Under the pieces are notes generated by a model that was not told the origin of the DNA, did not search any database, and saw only the letters and a program-made list of their open reading frames with translations. The position numbers and the translations under genes are program-made. Of a DNA stretch of 64,000 nucleotides, positions 54,241 to 64,000 are shown in pieces. Positions within the stretch are counted from its first letter, which is position 1. Every line of letters begins with the position of its first letter. The DNA is from Aphanomyces cochlioides (Eukaryota; Oomycota; Saprolegniomycetes; Saprolegniales; Verrucalvaceae), in contig JAHQRK010000005.1 of assembly GCA_019828595.1 (NCBI GenBank), forward strand, positions 434,001 to 498,000. The letters are read 5' to 3'.

Positions 54241-54942
54241 ATTGTTCATAGCTTTCCTAACGACGAAAGTTCAAATCAAGTACATTGACAACATCCTCGC
54301 GTAATGTTCTGCATTCATTACTCAAATCTGCTTCTAAATTCTCTTTATATAATATTTTGCAAAGCAAATATTTACGTCAGTCTCGTGAACACGTCTTCGT
54401 TTGCCATAGATGGCTTTGCCTTAGTTACAGCGAACGACAGAACGACGCTGACTGGCATTCAGACTCTGTGATTTGACTGTACTTATTGAGCAAACACGAT
54501 GAGTAGTCGTGAATCGTGATGGAATATCATTTGAAGGCCAACCAAACAAAATCAGACTCAGACCGTTTTCATCTAACGTTACTACCATGTTTCTCATAAC
54601 AAGAGCTTCCTTTTGAGCTAACTTTAAACTGGCGGTCGCAACGCACTTGCTTAAAGTACCCAGTAAAAGCCCCTCAGTCATCGAATTTGTGAATCTCAAT
54701 GTTGGATTCGATTTGAGAGGACTGGAGTCGAGTCGATCAGCGAGGAGTGCGTCCCCTTGGATTACTTTAATCAGGCTCCAAATATTTCGTCTACACTACA
54801 AGAAAATTGAAAGTCCACGGCTTTTTACATAACACTGCTGTGTTGAGGTAATGAATCAAATTGTTCGTCTTTATTTGTTTGCGGTGGACCACAAAAGAAG
54901 AAAGACGATGCAAAGATATTAAGCAAGACATTAATGAAGACA
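54241..54942. other. spacer without supported gene
   Basis: May include the 3' flank of the hAT element. A minus-strand open frame at 54421-54699 has no recognisable features. Confidence 0.35.
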
Positions 54943-56212
54943 TTAACTGAGCTGTTCGCTGCCACGTGGTTCAAATGAGAAATTGCGCGAGCCCAAGTTG
55001 GATTGTTCCAATTTAAATCGATCACATCGTTTGCGGAAAAGGTCTCGGAAGTTTTCCAACGTACGCTGGGACGCATCCTTGATTTTCGACAAGAGCGTTT
55101 CTTTAGAATCCATGTCATGCACAGTGCAACGGAGGTTCTCAGCTACTTGTCGGATAGATAGCGGTCCATTGGCATTCACTGGACAGTAAGTAACAAGCGA
55201 CCAACGCACCACTGTCAAGCGATCCTCCACGTGCTGAAAGACTACCCAGTGGTAACCGTTCGTGCGACTCTCGCCTTCTTGAAATGGGAAACGCTCATCC
55301 AACGCAATCCCCGTTTGTGTAATCGTAATGCGATCTTGATCATGATCCAAAAAGACACCGGCGACGCACAATCGATTGTATTTCAGCTGGGGATATTCTT
55401 GACGTACATACACAATGTGTTTAGCGAACCTCTCCTCAATCTAGAAATGCATAATTGTCAATGCCCGCAAGATAGAAGTAGCCAACATACTGTCGAGCGA
55501 ATTAAGTCAGTGGACTCGACTAGATCAAACCACCAAGTTTTGGCCACGTTTTCAAAATTGGCAAATACATTGAACTGCAGATGGCACTCAATGGCGAAGA
55601 TACATGTTCCATTTTCATCTTCGCCAAGGTAGATTTCGACTTTAAATTCATCTTCTACTCCATCATTCAGGAGCCGGTATGGATAATACTCTTTGGACAA
55701 GGTGTAAGCTCGATTGGTCATGTAGAACCCCCCGCTTCTTCTTCCAGATTCGTCGGGTAAGAGAGTGATCTCCATCGGAGACGGTCGACCCTGTAAACTC
55801 TGTTGATGATTAACTTTTTGAAAAGCATTCATACCTTTTGGGGAACTTGCGTCATCACCCAGTTGAAAAGGAATAAAATTACTTCTTCCCGTCCTTCGGT
55901 TGTCATCTTGAGCTCCTTATTCAGTCTTCGAGATGCCTTGATGTGTGCTTGAGCAACTTGCACAGCCAATTTGTAGGCATCAACCCTCTGCTTGCGTTCT
56001 TCGATTTTGTCCTTGACATATTGCAAGTGGTTGTCCAGGTCAATTATCTGATCGTAATACGATTTCTTGAGTTTTCTCTTTGCATCTCGCGAATTGCGCT
56101 GTCGAATGGCGGCCATGGTCATCGATAAATTGCCTTGTGTCTGGTTGTTGTCATTCGTATCTTCATTTTCATCGCCATCAGACAGATTTAAGAACTCATG
56201 TCTCTCTGCCAT
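54943..56212 (-). CDS. M96-like bZIP/START-like protein, intact
   Basis: The start 'MAERHEFLNLSDGDENEDTN' is at 56212. Exon 1 carries the bZIP-like 'AAIRQRNSRDAKRKLKKSYY' and heptads (IIDLDNHLQYVKDKIEER), ending 'FLFNWVMTQVPQK' near 55835. Exon 2 begins 'GRPSPMEITLLPDESGRRSG' and ends 'TWWFDLVESTDLIRST' near 55490. The last exon, from about 55440, runs without a break through 'DRITITQTGIALDERFPFQE' and 'TNGYHWVVFQHVEDRLTVVR' to 'RFKLEQSNLGSRNFSFEP'. There is no frameshift, and the product is about 393 residues. The intron after 'TNG.HW' seen in other copies is absent. This is one of the two best candidates for a working gene in the cluster. The domain is conserved but its biochemical role is unknown. 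Confidence 0.65.
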
Positions 56213-56639
56213 CGCAGTCAAATAGAAAAATGGAAGTCGTGGCATTGTCGAGGTGCAACCCACCGAATGTGGTACTTCTTGTTTCACTACAATCCGAGCA
56301 CAATTTGCCATCTCTTGCTGCGGGATCTCATCTTCTTGTTGTGATCAGTGGGTTGAACTTTGAACCACCTCATACAGGCGGTTTTTTCAGGATGTGAACA
56401 TGTCAGGACTAATGAAATATCGATAAGTTCGGAAATTTCGTGAAGTGATTTGCTACTTTGCTCCACATGTGCAAGGTCATGTTGGCCATATCTTCCTGAC
56501 AGTCTTTGGCATCATACCTGGGCTCGTTGGAACATCAAGTACTCAGAACATGCAGCATTTCAAATATCATGCAAATGTTGACTACTTGTAAGTTGCTCGG
56601 ATGGATTCTGTTGTTAAAGTTCAAAGTTGAAGTCGCAAA
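56213..56639. other. upstream region of the 56212 gene and spacer
   Basis: About 56270-56390 has weak matches to the type-2 upstream block (TGTGCTCGGATTGTA; CGCCTGTATGAGGTGG on the minus strand). The rest has no supported feature. Confidence 0.35.
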
Positions 56640-56800
56640 GCGAATCCAACCAGTCCTGCAACTCCTTCAAGTAAATCATCCACCATGTCTTGGCGAGGTT
56701 TTCAAAATTCGCAAAGATTGTGAACTGAAGATGGTATTCAATGGCGTAGATACAAGTTCCACCTCGGTCAAGGTGTAACTTCACTTGGATCTTACGCCAT
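56640..56800 (-). pseudogene. M96-like exon 2 fragment
   Basis: The minus strand reads 'IQVKLHLDRGGTCIYAIEYH' and 'FTIFANFENLAKTWWMIYL', the central block of the family, and then loses similarity. Confidence 0.75.
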
Positions 56801-56859
56801 CGACTTTTACAATACAAAATGTACCTCAGCATGAAGCCGTCGTCTTTGAAAAATACTTA

Positions 56860-57262
56860 GCTATATGAAGGCTATGTGGAACCTCGTCTATCAATCAACA
56901 CCGACTGTTGGAGAAGTGCGTTTAACTGTCTCACCAACAAAGCTTACAACATGTCCGTCCAAGCAGCTTGGCAGGGCCGTACACGACCAGACCGACCGAT
57001 CAGCGTTACCTGTGGTACCGCCGTCCCTGAAGACTCACCGCTTGTTGTATCCATGATCTGTAGTCTCCCGGTGCGGCAAAAAGTTTCATTCATTTTGCTT
57101 AGATTGTCAAAGTATTCGCTAGCACATCGTTTATGTCAGCCAAGAACATCCTCGCTTGAAGCACACGCGCTTATGTCGCTGGTGTCTCCATGGACGAAGA
57201 GAAGGATTGCGTTGGACAACCGGTTTCCTTTCCAGGATGGCGAGAGCCTCTCGAATAGAGTT
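56860..57262 (+). pseudogene. M96-like fragment (exons 2 and 3), degenerate
   Basis: 'SAFNCLTNKAYNMSVQAA' matches the exon 2 start of type-1 copies; after a gap 'ALDNRFPFQDGESLSNRVQ' matches the third block. The frame changes in between and there are stops. No start codon or coiled-coil exon is next to it. Confidence 0.65.
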
Positions 57263-57269
57263 CAATAAT

Positions 57270-57365
57270 TGAGGTGAACTTGTTTTGGATATGCCATAGA
57301 TCGTTGATCCCATTTTAGCTGAAATGGCTTATTGATTTTGAGATTTAGCCAGACGCACCCTTAAT
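57270..57365. repeat. second copy of the AT-rich dispersed repeat
   Basis: ATATGCCATAGATCGTTGATCC ... TTAGCCAGACGCACCCTT matches 32368-32440 at most positions. It sits right at the end of the M96-like fragment, which may mark a break point. Confidence 0.6.
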
Positions 57366-57723
57366 CACCTGCCCTCGTTTCCTCAGTAGTGCGGGATTCA
57401 CCTGAAGTCTCTGGTCGCACTACATACACTCCGTTGTTTGGGTTGTTGAGAGATATGGAGAGCGTATCTTTCTGCGCAGCAAATACACTTCGCAGATCGT
57501 GCAAGTGGTCGCATCGCTTCAAACATAGCGATTCAAGTTTGAACCTTAACGAAGCAATGTAACACATTGCGACACAATTGCACGGGATCTTAGTGAGGGC
57601 CTGTCTCCAGAGACGGCAGAGTGGCATCGACGTTCGCACACATGCTGAGTGCTTCCGACTCTAAGCAAGAGATGGGTATAATTCCGCCATCGCGTGTCAG
57701 AGTCAAAAGAAAGTGTTTCTCGC

Positions 57724-58865
57724 ATGATGTCTTACACCGTCAAACGCCGCAGGGATAAGTATGGCAAGGCTCAGACTCAAACGGGAAAACGAACTCAGAG
57801 TATTGACAGCACAGGTAGAAAACCTTGAGCATGCACTTAATTATCTCAAAACACCTCCTGAAGAGCAACACCAAACGATGACGTTTGCTTATGCCAGTCG
57901 CGTCCTTGCCAGAAAATATTGTGTATGAGACCATTAAGAGATTCAATCGATTCTTCAGCGGCTGGACTTCCTAAGTAGGTAGGAGCTCTAGACCTTTGTC
58001 TTTGAAATCTAGCTTATGAAGGCTACGAAGAGATTCAAGTGTCAAATGACGCTAGCAGTCGACGGAGTGTGTTCAACTGGCTTGCGAATAAAGTAACGTT
58101 TTACAACATGTCCATCGATGCTCAACTATCGAGGCCGATTGAGAAGGAAGTAGATGACGCTGTCAAGTGAAGCTACACCTTTGCCATCATTGCACTACAA
58201 CCAGCATCCGTGCCATTGAATGCCATGTTCAGTTTACAATCGATGCAAATTTTGAAAACGCCGCCAAGACGAGGTGGTTTGACTTGGTCGAATCGACTCC
58301 AATGCTTTCATCGACGTTAAGTCGTCTGCTAAGGCAGCGGGAGGCATTGAATCGTTGACACCAGCTAGATTGTCGAGTCCTTTGAGCAGCACATCGTGCA
58401 CGTCAAGCAAGAATATCCCCAGTTGAAATACAAACGGATGTGCGTCGCTGGAGTCTTTCTGGATCACGCGAACGACCGCATTACGAACACTGAGACGGGC
58501 ATTGCACTCGACAAACGCTTTCCCTTTCAAGATGGCGAGAGCCACACGAATGGATTCAGCTGGATTGTTTTCCAGCACGTGACGGACAGACTGGCGCTAG
58601 TGCGTTGGTCCGTTTTGAACTTTTGCCCTGTGAATGCCAAAGGCGCGCTTCCTCTTCGTGAAGTCGCGCAGAACATGCGATGTTCATTGCATCCCAACGA
58701 CTCTGACGAAGCGATTCTAACCAAAATCCATAGCAGAACCGAGAGAGCATGTGCGGTCAATTTCGACTGCGGTGCAGCAGGTTCAAATTGAAAGCTGTTA
58801 CGTCAGGCTCTCTTGATTTCTCCATTGAATACGTTCATCATATTCATCCCAAACAAGCTTCTTAG
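57724..58865 (+). pseudogene. M96-like member, type-1, inverted partner of 45621-46799
   Basis: Starts 'MMSYTVKRRRDKYGKARLRL'; exon 1 reaches 'FAYASRVLARKYCV' and then a stop. Exon 2 (from about 58006) has 'NWLANKV' and an early stop near 58167. From about 58190 to 58790 it is nearly the same as the minus-strand copy: 'NFENAAKTRWFDLVESTPML', 'DKRFPFQDGESHTNGFSW', 'IVFQHVTDRLALVRWSVLNF'. It lacks the same intron and has the same 3' frameshift (early stop at 58791; other frame continues to 58865). Confidence 0.75.
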
Positions 58866-59208
58866 TCCATGAAGTGTCTCCACTCGAGGATAGCCTTTGC
58901 TCTGTTTAATATTATCTGTATGTCGATCGCAGAGGTCCGTGACGAATGTTGTCGCCGAGTTTATGAGCTCCACGTACTTTAGAACATTTGGAATATCAGC
59001 ACCAATTTTTTGTCGATGTGATTGACTCAGAGATGTTGAGAGTCGAGCTGATGGTAATACCAGAGACGGCGAGATCGATACAGTACCGGTCCGTCCTGAC
59101 CACAGTACAGTGTACAGTATTGTTGACAAGAGATGGAAATTCCAAACAAAATGGGTTCACATTGACACACAACGTCACATTCAAACAATTACAGTGTAGC
59201 TCGGTCCC
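58866..59208. other. spacer without supported gene
   Basis: About 340 bp. Contains only short open frames on the minus strand. Confidence 0.35.
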
Positions 59209-60178
59209 ATGATGTCGTATGCAGCAAGGCGGCGTGAAGCTGCGCGGAAAGGATGGCCGCACTCCGAGCTGGGCGAAAGAAAGAAATCCAGACGTTGCTT
59301 ACACAGGAGCAAAACCTTGAGATCGCTCTCGAGTATTTGAAAGCCCATCCTGAAGAACAACACCAAGGGATCACGCCCTTTGCATACACTCGAAGTGTCC
59401 ACAGCAGACGCAAGAATGCCTTCATGAAAGCGCAAATCTCAACCCACAAGCGATGGTTCCAATGGTTCAGCGGCTGGACGATTCCTAAACAGGTACTAAT
59501 CATGCACTGTCGTTTTTGATTTTCAACTAGCTGCATGAAGGTTATACCGAAACGCGCATTCCAAGGGATGCTCACAATCGACGGAGTGGCTGAAGTCACA
59601 ATGCATTCGACGTGTTAGATCATGGAGAAACTTGGCGATCATATTGTCTACGTCAAGCATGAGCATACGACTTGGAAGTACAAACGCTTTTGCGTCGCTG
59701 GTATTTTTCTCGACAATGAGAACGATCGCATTACGATAACTCAAACGGGAATTGCACTCGACGATCGCTTTCCATTCCAGGGTGGAGAGAGCCGCACGAA
59801 TGGGTGTCAATGGTAAGATGTTCAACAATCCGCCCAATGTTAACCAATATTTTTAGGATTGTCTTTCAGCACGTGACTGACCGCTTGACGATTGTGCGTT
59901 GGTCAATTCTGAATTTCTGTCCCGTGAACAACAAAGGCCCGCTGTCATTGCGAGAAACGGCTCGAAACATGCGATGCTCTGTGAGCTCAAAGGATTCAGA
60001 AGGAACGCTGATCGCAAAAATTCACTCTGCGTCCGAAGAAGTATTGGAGAACCTGCGCGATCAGTTTCTTCGACGATGTAGTTGATTCAAACTGGAGCCT
60101 TCCACGCTGGGCTCCCGCGATTTAACCATCGAAGCATTGAGCCATATAGACTCTGGTCACGGTGAGTGCCATCAATGA
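59209..60178 (+). pseudogene. M96-like member, type-1, with deletion and nonsense codon
   Basis: 'MMSYAARRREAARKG' is followed by a 1-bp loss; the frame resumes at an ATG (59253, MAALRAGRKKEIQTLLTQEQ). Exon 1 ends 'FSGWTIPKQ'. Exon 2 keeps only 'LHEGYTETRIPRDAHNRRSG' and has lost the central block. Exon 3 (59623-59814) has 'DRITITQTGIALDDRFPFQG'. After a normal intron, exon 4 (59857 on) has 'HVTDRLTIVRWSILNFCPVN'. At 60083 a TGA replaces the arginine of 'CSRFKLEP', with the frame otherwise open to 60178. Confidence 0.7.
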
Positions 60179-60851
60179 AGTCGCCACCCACAGCTGTTGG
60201 AGTTTGAATGTTTTAGTCGAAGAAATATTGAGTTAGTCACAGACATGGAAAATGTTTTCGACCATTCGAGGGTAAGCTGACGAAGCGAGCTCTCTTGTCG
60301 GGGATTCTACGAGGCATTCTTGAATCATCACTTGTTCTGCTCAAGACCCTATGACGTATTGAGTCGTCGTCGTTGGTTTATCACAGCCGTGTACTACACT
60401 GTAAGGAATTGTACTCAAGACAGGCGACTTTCGGTACTATAGTACTCGAAGTGCAGTACTATTATGTACAACAGCGCGCTTCATTAGATGCAGATCAACT
60501 GCGTGAAAGGTCTAATGTTCTGACAGCCTTGTCGACTTTATTCTACAATGTCAGTGTCGGTGTCCTTTGGAATGGGAATTCGAATCGCAACTTGGAAAAC
60601 ATTCTCCATCATCACGCAGCGAGATCATTCAACAGGTTCAACAAGACAAGGAAACTAGAAAATGAAGAGGAATATAATATATTCCCTCTTCATTCACTTG
60701 GTTTCATATTATGACACCAAGTGCTTCCCAGACAACATATTCACAGTCAGCAGTTGCAGTCACCATGAAGAATTGCAAGACATCGTGCACATTTTTATTC
60801 AAACAAATGACAATAAGGTGCAAATCAAACTAGACGCGAACTGTTCTTGAA
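60179..60851. other. spacer without supported gene
   Basis: AT-richer region with short open frames. Nothing recognised. Confidence 0.35.
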
Positions 60852-62290
60852 CTAATCGTCGTGATACAGTGAGTCAAGGTGGAAATCGCGGGAGCCCATG
60901 GCGGGAGGCTCCAATTTAAATCTGCCACAGCGATGTCGAAAGAGATCTCGAATGTTCAAGAGGGCGCGCTCCAAGCTGCTTTCAATTTTTGCCACAATCA
61001 GTTCATCGGAATCGCTTGGGTTCAAATCACATCGCATGCCTTCAGCCACTTGACGCAGAGGCAGCGGGCCATTCGCATTCACAGGACATAAGTTTAAGTT
61101 GGACCAACGCACGATCGTCACATGGTCCGTCACGTGCTGGAAGACGACCCTACGAGACTCGTGAAACCATCGTCATGAAGATAAAACTTACCATTGGAAT
61201 CCATTCGTGCGGCTCTCGCCCTCCATGAATGGAAAGCGCTCGTCAAAGGCAATTCCCGTTTGAGTAATCGTAATGCGATCTTTCTCGTCGTCCAGAAATA
61301 CACCAACGACAATCAACCGTCGGTACTTGTAATGACTGTTTTCTTGCACGACGTACACAATATGATCTCGAAATTTTTCGACAATCTACGACAAGACAAT
61401 CCGTTGGATGGTGGTAATCGAGCGCTTACCCTCGAGCGTAGTAGAGGCGTGGATTCCGAAAGATCAAACCACCATGTCTTGGCTACATTTTCAAAATTGG
61501 CGAATATTGTGAATTGGAGATGGTATTCAATGGCATGGATGCAAGTTCCATCACCGTCGTCACCAACGTGAACTTTGACTTTGATATCATCTTTAACAGC
61601 ACTCTTGAACGCTTCATCAGGATAAAACTGCTTGGACATTTGGAGACCGCGGTTGGTCATGTGAATCGATCCATTCTTTCTTCCATTGTCATCCGGCAAC
61701 AAAGTAGTCTCGATAGGACACGGTCGACCCTGTATACTCTTCATGAAAGTCAGTATTTTGAGACATCGAAAAACCTTTTGAGGGAACTGAGTGAGAACCC
61801 AGTTGAAGAGAAATGATTTTATTTCTTCTCGTCCTTGCACTGTCATCTTGAGCCTCTTATTCTTTCGTTGAGCTGATTCAATATGTGATTGAGCAACTGC
61901 TACAGCCAGGATATAGTTGTCAACTCTCTCTTTTCGCTCTGCTTTCTTCTCCTTCAAAAACTTCAAGTGTTCTTCCAAATCTTTAATTCGGTCGTGCCAT
62001 GATTGATGGAGTTTTTTCTTTGTGTCTCGTGAATTGCGCTGCCGAACGGCGGCGATGCTCATAGACTGAGTCGAAGTGGCTTCGTTCGATTCTCGTTTGC
62101 CTTCCAGCTCGGCTTCTTCATCCACATTGACCTTGCCTTCAACCAAGCTGTCGTTGGTGTCATCGTCGTCGTCCACTTGCAAATTGGTGTCGTCCAAAAA
62201 GTCAATACCATCCAACATAGCCGCGTCGAAAGCATCTTGGTTCCCTTCACGCAAGGGCTTGTAATTAACATTGTCGTGGCTTCCAGACAT
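60852..62290 (-). CDS. M96-like bZIP/START-like protein, intact, type 2
   Basis: The start 'MSGSHDNVNYKPLREGNQDA' at 62290 is preceded by the conserved upstream block. Residues 1-75 are acidic; then comes the bZIP-like 'AAVRQRNSRDTKKKLHQSWH' with heptads 'IKDLEEHLKFLKEKKAER'. Exon 1 ends 'FLFNWVLTQFPQK' near 61775; a 45-nt intron without stops follows, so retention would still give an open frame. Exon 2 has 'GRPCPIETTLLPDDNGRKNG' and 'NFENVAKTWWFDLSESTPLL'. Exon 3 has 'DRITITQTGIAFDERFPFME' and exon 4 (about 61150-60852) 'HVTIVRWSNLNLCPVNANGP', ending 'LEPPAMGSRDFHLDSLYHDD'. About 435 residues with no lesion. The 3' half is nearly identical to 44590-45330 in inverted orientation. Confidence 0.68.
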
Positions 62291-62470
62291 TGGATGCAGT
62301 CGCAAAATGAGCGTTTTGTTCCAGCCAAAACGAAAGAAGTACCAGTACTAGTATATTGCAATCCGAGCACGGATTGCCACCTCTTGGTGCAAGGAGGTAT
62401 CTTATTATCGTCGTCAGTGTTGGACCCATAAACAATTTCAGACAGGCGATCTGGAAGTTCCAGCTTCGAC
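62291..62470 (-). promoter_or_regulatory. conserved upstream block of type-2 M96-like genes
   Basis: The minus strand has 'CGCCTGTCTGAAATTGTTTA', 'TGGGTCCAACACTGACGACG', 'CACCAAGAGGTGGCAATCCG' and 'TGCTCGGATTGCAATATACT', matching the region before 48277 closely. Confidence 0.6.
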
Positions 62471-64000
62471 ATACTGCATAGGACAAACCACTGTGTTATA
62501 ACGACAGTACTACAGAACTACAGTCGAGTCGGCGAGTACTGAACGCATGAAAATTGATACCTTTAGTAATAAATAAATTTACAAGTATCGAATATGTGAG
62601 TATTGGTGGAGTATTCTGTGTCTACCTACCTTGAGAATCCAAATAATCGTGACATATTGAGATTTTCTTCAAGTCAATTATGTCTTCGGAAAGTTAATTG
62701 ACTCTCCTGTAGAAGGAAGAGATTACGCGACTACGCAGTGTGCAACCAACGACATCATTGCGAGTTTTCCTGACAGACCTGTTGATATCTATTGGATAAA
62801 TGAAGCGAAGAGTCACTTGGACAAGGTCCCGAAACTCTCCAACAATTCGATAGTCAATTTCATGATCGTCATTGCCTTGTTTCGCTTTTGACATCGTTTT
62901 ACGATATCCCTCCAGTTAGGTGACGACCACAACTTGATATCTTGATATGTGTGAAATATGATAATATTTTTGTATAAGTTTTAAGGTGGTCCTAACATGA
63001 CAATTTATCCCTTTAAAACATTATATTTTCTACCCTGTTCCAAAGCATACAGATATCTGTATCTAACTTGGAAATGAGTACCTCTCTAAGTGAATATTTT
63101 CCGACCAAAGTGCACCTTTCGCTACTCGCCGACTCGACTGCACGTAATATCTGTTACTGGATCCTTGCATTAATGTTCAAACTTGCAGTCGTAGCTCTTT
63201 CTGGATGAATTGACCCGTGCTGCTGAAGTGGGCCTTCGATCAATATGACAGGAGTTTTAGATAGCAGAGTGTGAAGAAACTTAACTTGACATGGCCGAAC
63301 GACGACTTTATGTCGTCTATTGTTCATCCATTCCAAAGTCTGTTTTGTGTTCTTTCATGAGACGGCACCAAGAAGTTTGTCCTAACAATGTAAGTGTTCA
63401 AAGTCGACAGGCCTCGACGATTTGTAATTACAAACAAGTTTTGGCCGCACAAATACAGTGAACAATTCTCTCTTTCGACCAAGCGCAACTGAGTCGCAGA
63501 TCTGGCACTGTTAGCAAGCCACGCGTGATTTTGTTGGAGTTTGAAAACACGGTTTCAGACTTCATGACATCAATCACCATGAATTGGTGTATTTTTCAAG
63601 CTCATTCGTTTGAGAACATGTACGTCACAAAGAGATGGAACCACATCACAAGTCAATTGCTACAACAACGAACACTCTGAATTCACTAAGGTGGCATTCG
63701 CTGCGTCGTATGCTGATAGACACCATCATGTGGCATAATCATTCGATTATAGTCCCTGCAATCCACCCAGGAAATATAATGCCTTGACCGCCGTGTGAGG
63801 ACACCAAATTGTTTAACATGCAAATAGAGCAAGGTCCTATTATGCTGTCAACCATTTGTTGCCGAAAGTATTGACTGCTTGGACAAAAAGTCATCATGAA
63901 AGCCCACAAACACTTCTGCGATGGAAATGCTGAGAGATTGGATCATGCGAACCGTTGAAAAGACCATGTTGGATCTTGCACACTCCACGTTATGTCTAAC
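62471..64000. other. AT-rich region without supported gene
   Basis: A minus-strand open frame at 62694-62894 (starts MSKAKQGNDDHEIDYRIV) and another at 63154-63336 are too short to judge. No family copy, RNA gene or transposon is visible. Confidence 0.3.

Noticed and set aside
54421..54699. Minus-strand open frame downstream of hAT as a hAT accessory gene
   Set aside because: No similarity to hAT domains, and no terminal repeats to place it inside the element.
62694..62894. Short minus-strand open frame beginning MSKAKQGNDD
   Set aside because: 66 codons, no domain and no neighbour context; could be chance.
1..64000. tRNA or rRNA genes
   Set aside because: I looked for conserved tRNA arms and rRNA blocks while reading and saw none, though a covariance search was not possible.

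Overview
The window looks like nuclear DNA of a flagellated oomycete, most likely a saprolegnialean such as Aphanomyces or Saprolegnia. This is inferred from gene content and style, not from a marker gene. The genes are eukaryotic, closely packed on both strands and cut by very short GT-AG introns (mostly about 34-53 nt). They include eukaryote-only families: a kinesin-3-like motor, ASPM, DNAAF2/Kintoun for axonemal dynein assembly, SWEET, SNRPG and an HSF-type factor.

Layout. 1-1087 is AT-rich non-coding DNA with a decayed direct repeat. 1088-15138 is a conserved gene block: RidA, a polytopic membrane protein, a multi-exon kinesin with FHA domain (minus), an ASPM orthologue (plus, divergent from the kinesin) and mitochondrial GABA transaminase. 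15139-19499 is gene-poor and holds decayed pieces of the GABA transaminase gene. 19500-20405 has an HSF-domain protein and SNRPG, convergent. 20561-29512 is a head-to-tail array of five Crypton-type tyrosine-recombinase units. The two outer units (2253 bp) are full length; the three inner ones (1482 bp) share one internal deletion that removes the catalytic tyrosine. 29513-30763 is AT-rich with a hairpin element. 30764-37231 is a second compact block: an RNASEK/V-ATPase-f-like protein, a SWEET transporter, an FKBP, a small coiled-coil protein, DNAAF2, a FLASH-like coiled-coil protein and a TFIIA-gamma-like protein.

From about 37.7 kb to 62.3 kb the window is dominated by one expanded family with about 18 intact, broken or fragmentary copies on both strands. 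Its members have a basic/coiled-coil (bZIP-like) N-terminus in two versions and a shared C-terminal domain of about 250 residues. My best guess is the oomycete M96-like bZIP/START-like family, but I cannot confirm the name. Copies form inverted pairs, share frameshifts, exchange N-termini and differ in introns; one is fused to a hAT transposase. 62.3-64 kb shows no convincing gene.

The most noteworthy signals are the Crypton array, the recombining M96-like cluster with its hAT fusion, and a palindromic ATCCGGAT motif just upstream of several unrelated genes and of the Crypton ORF.
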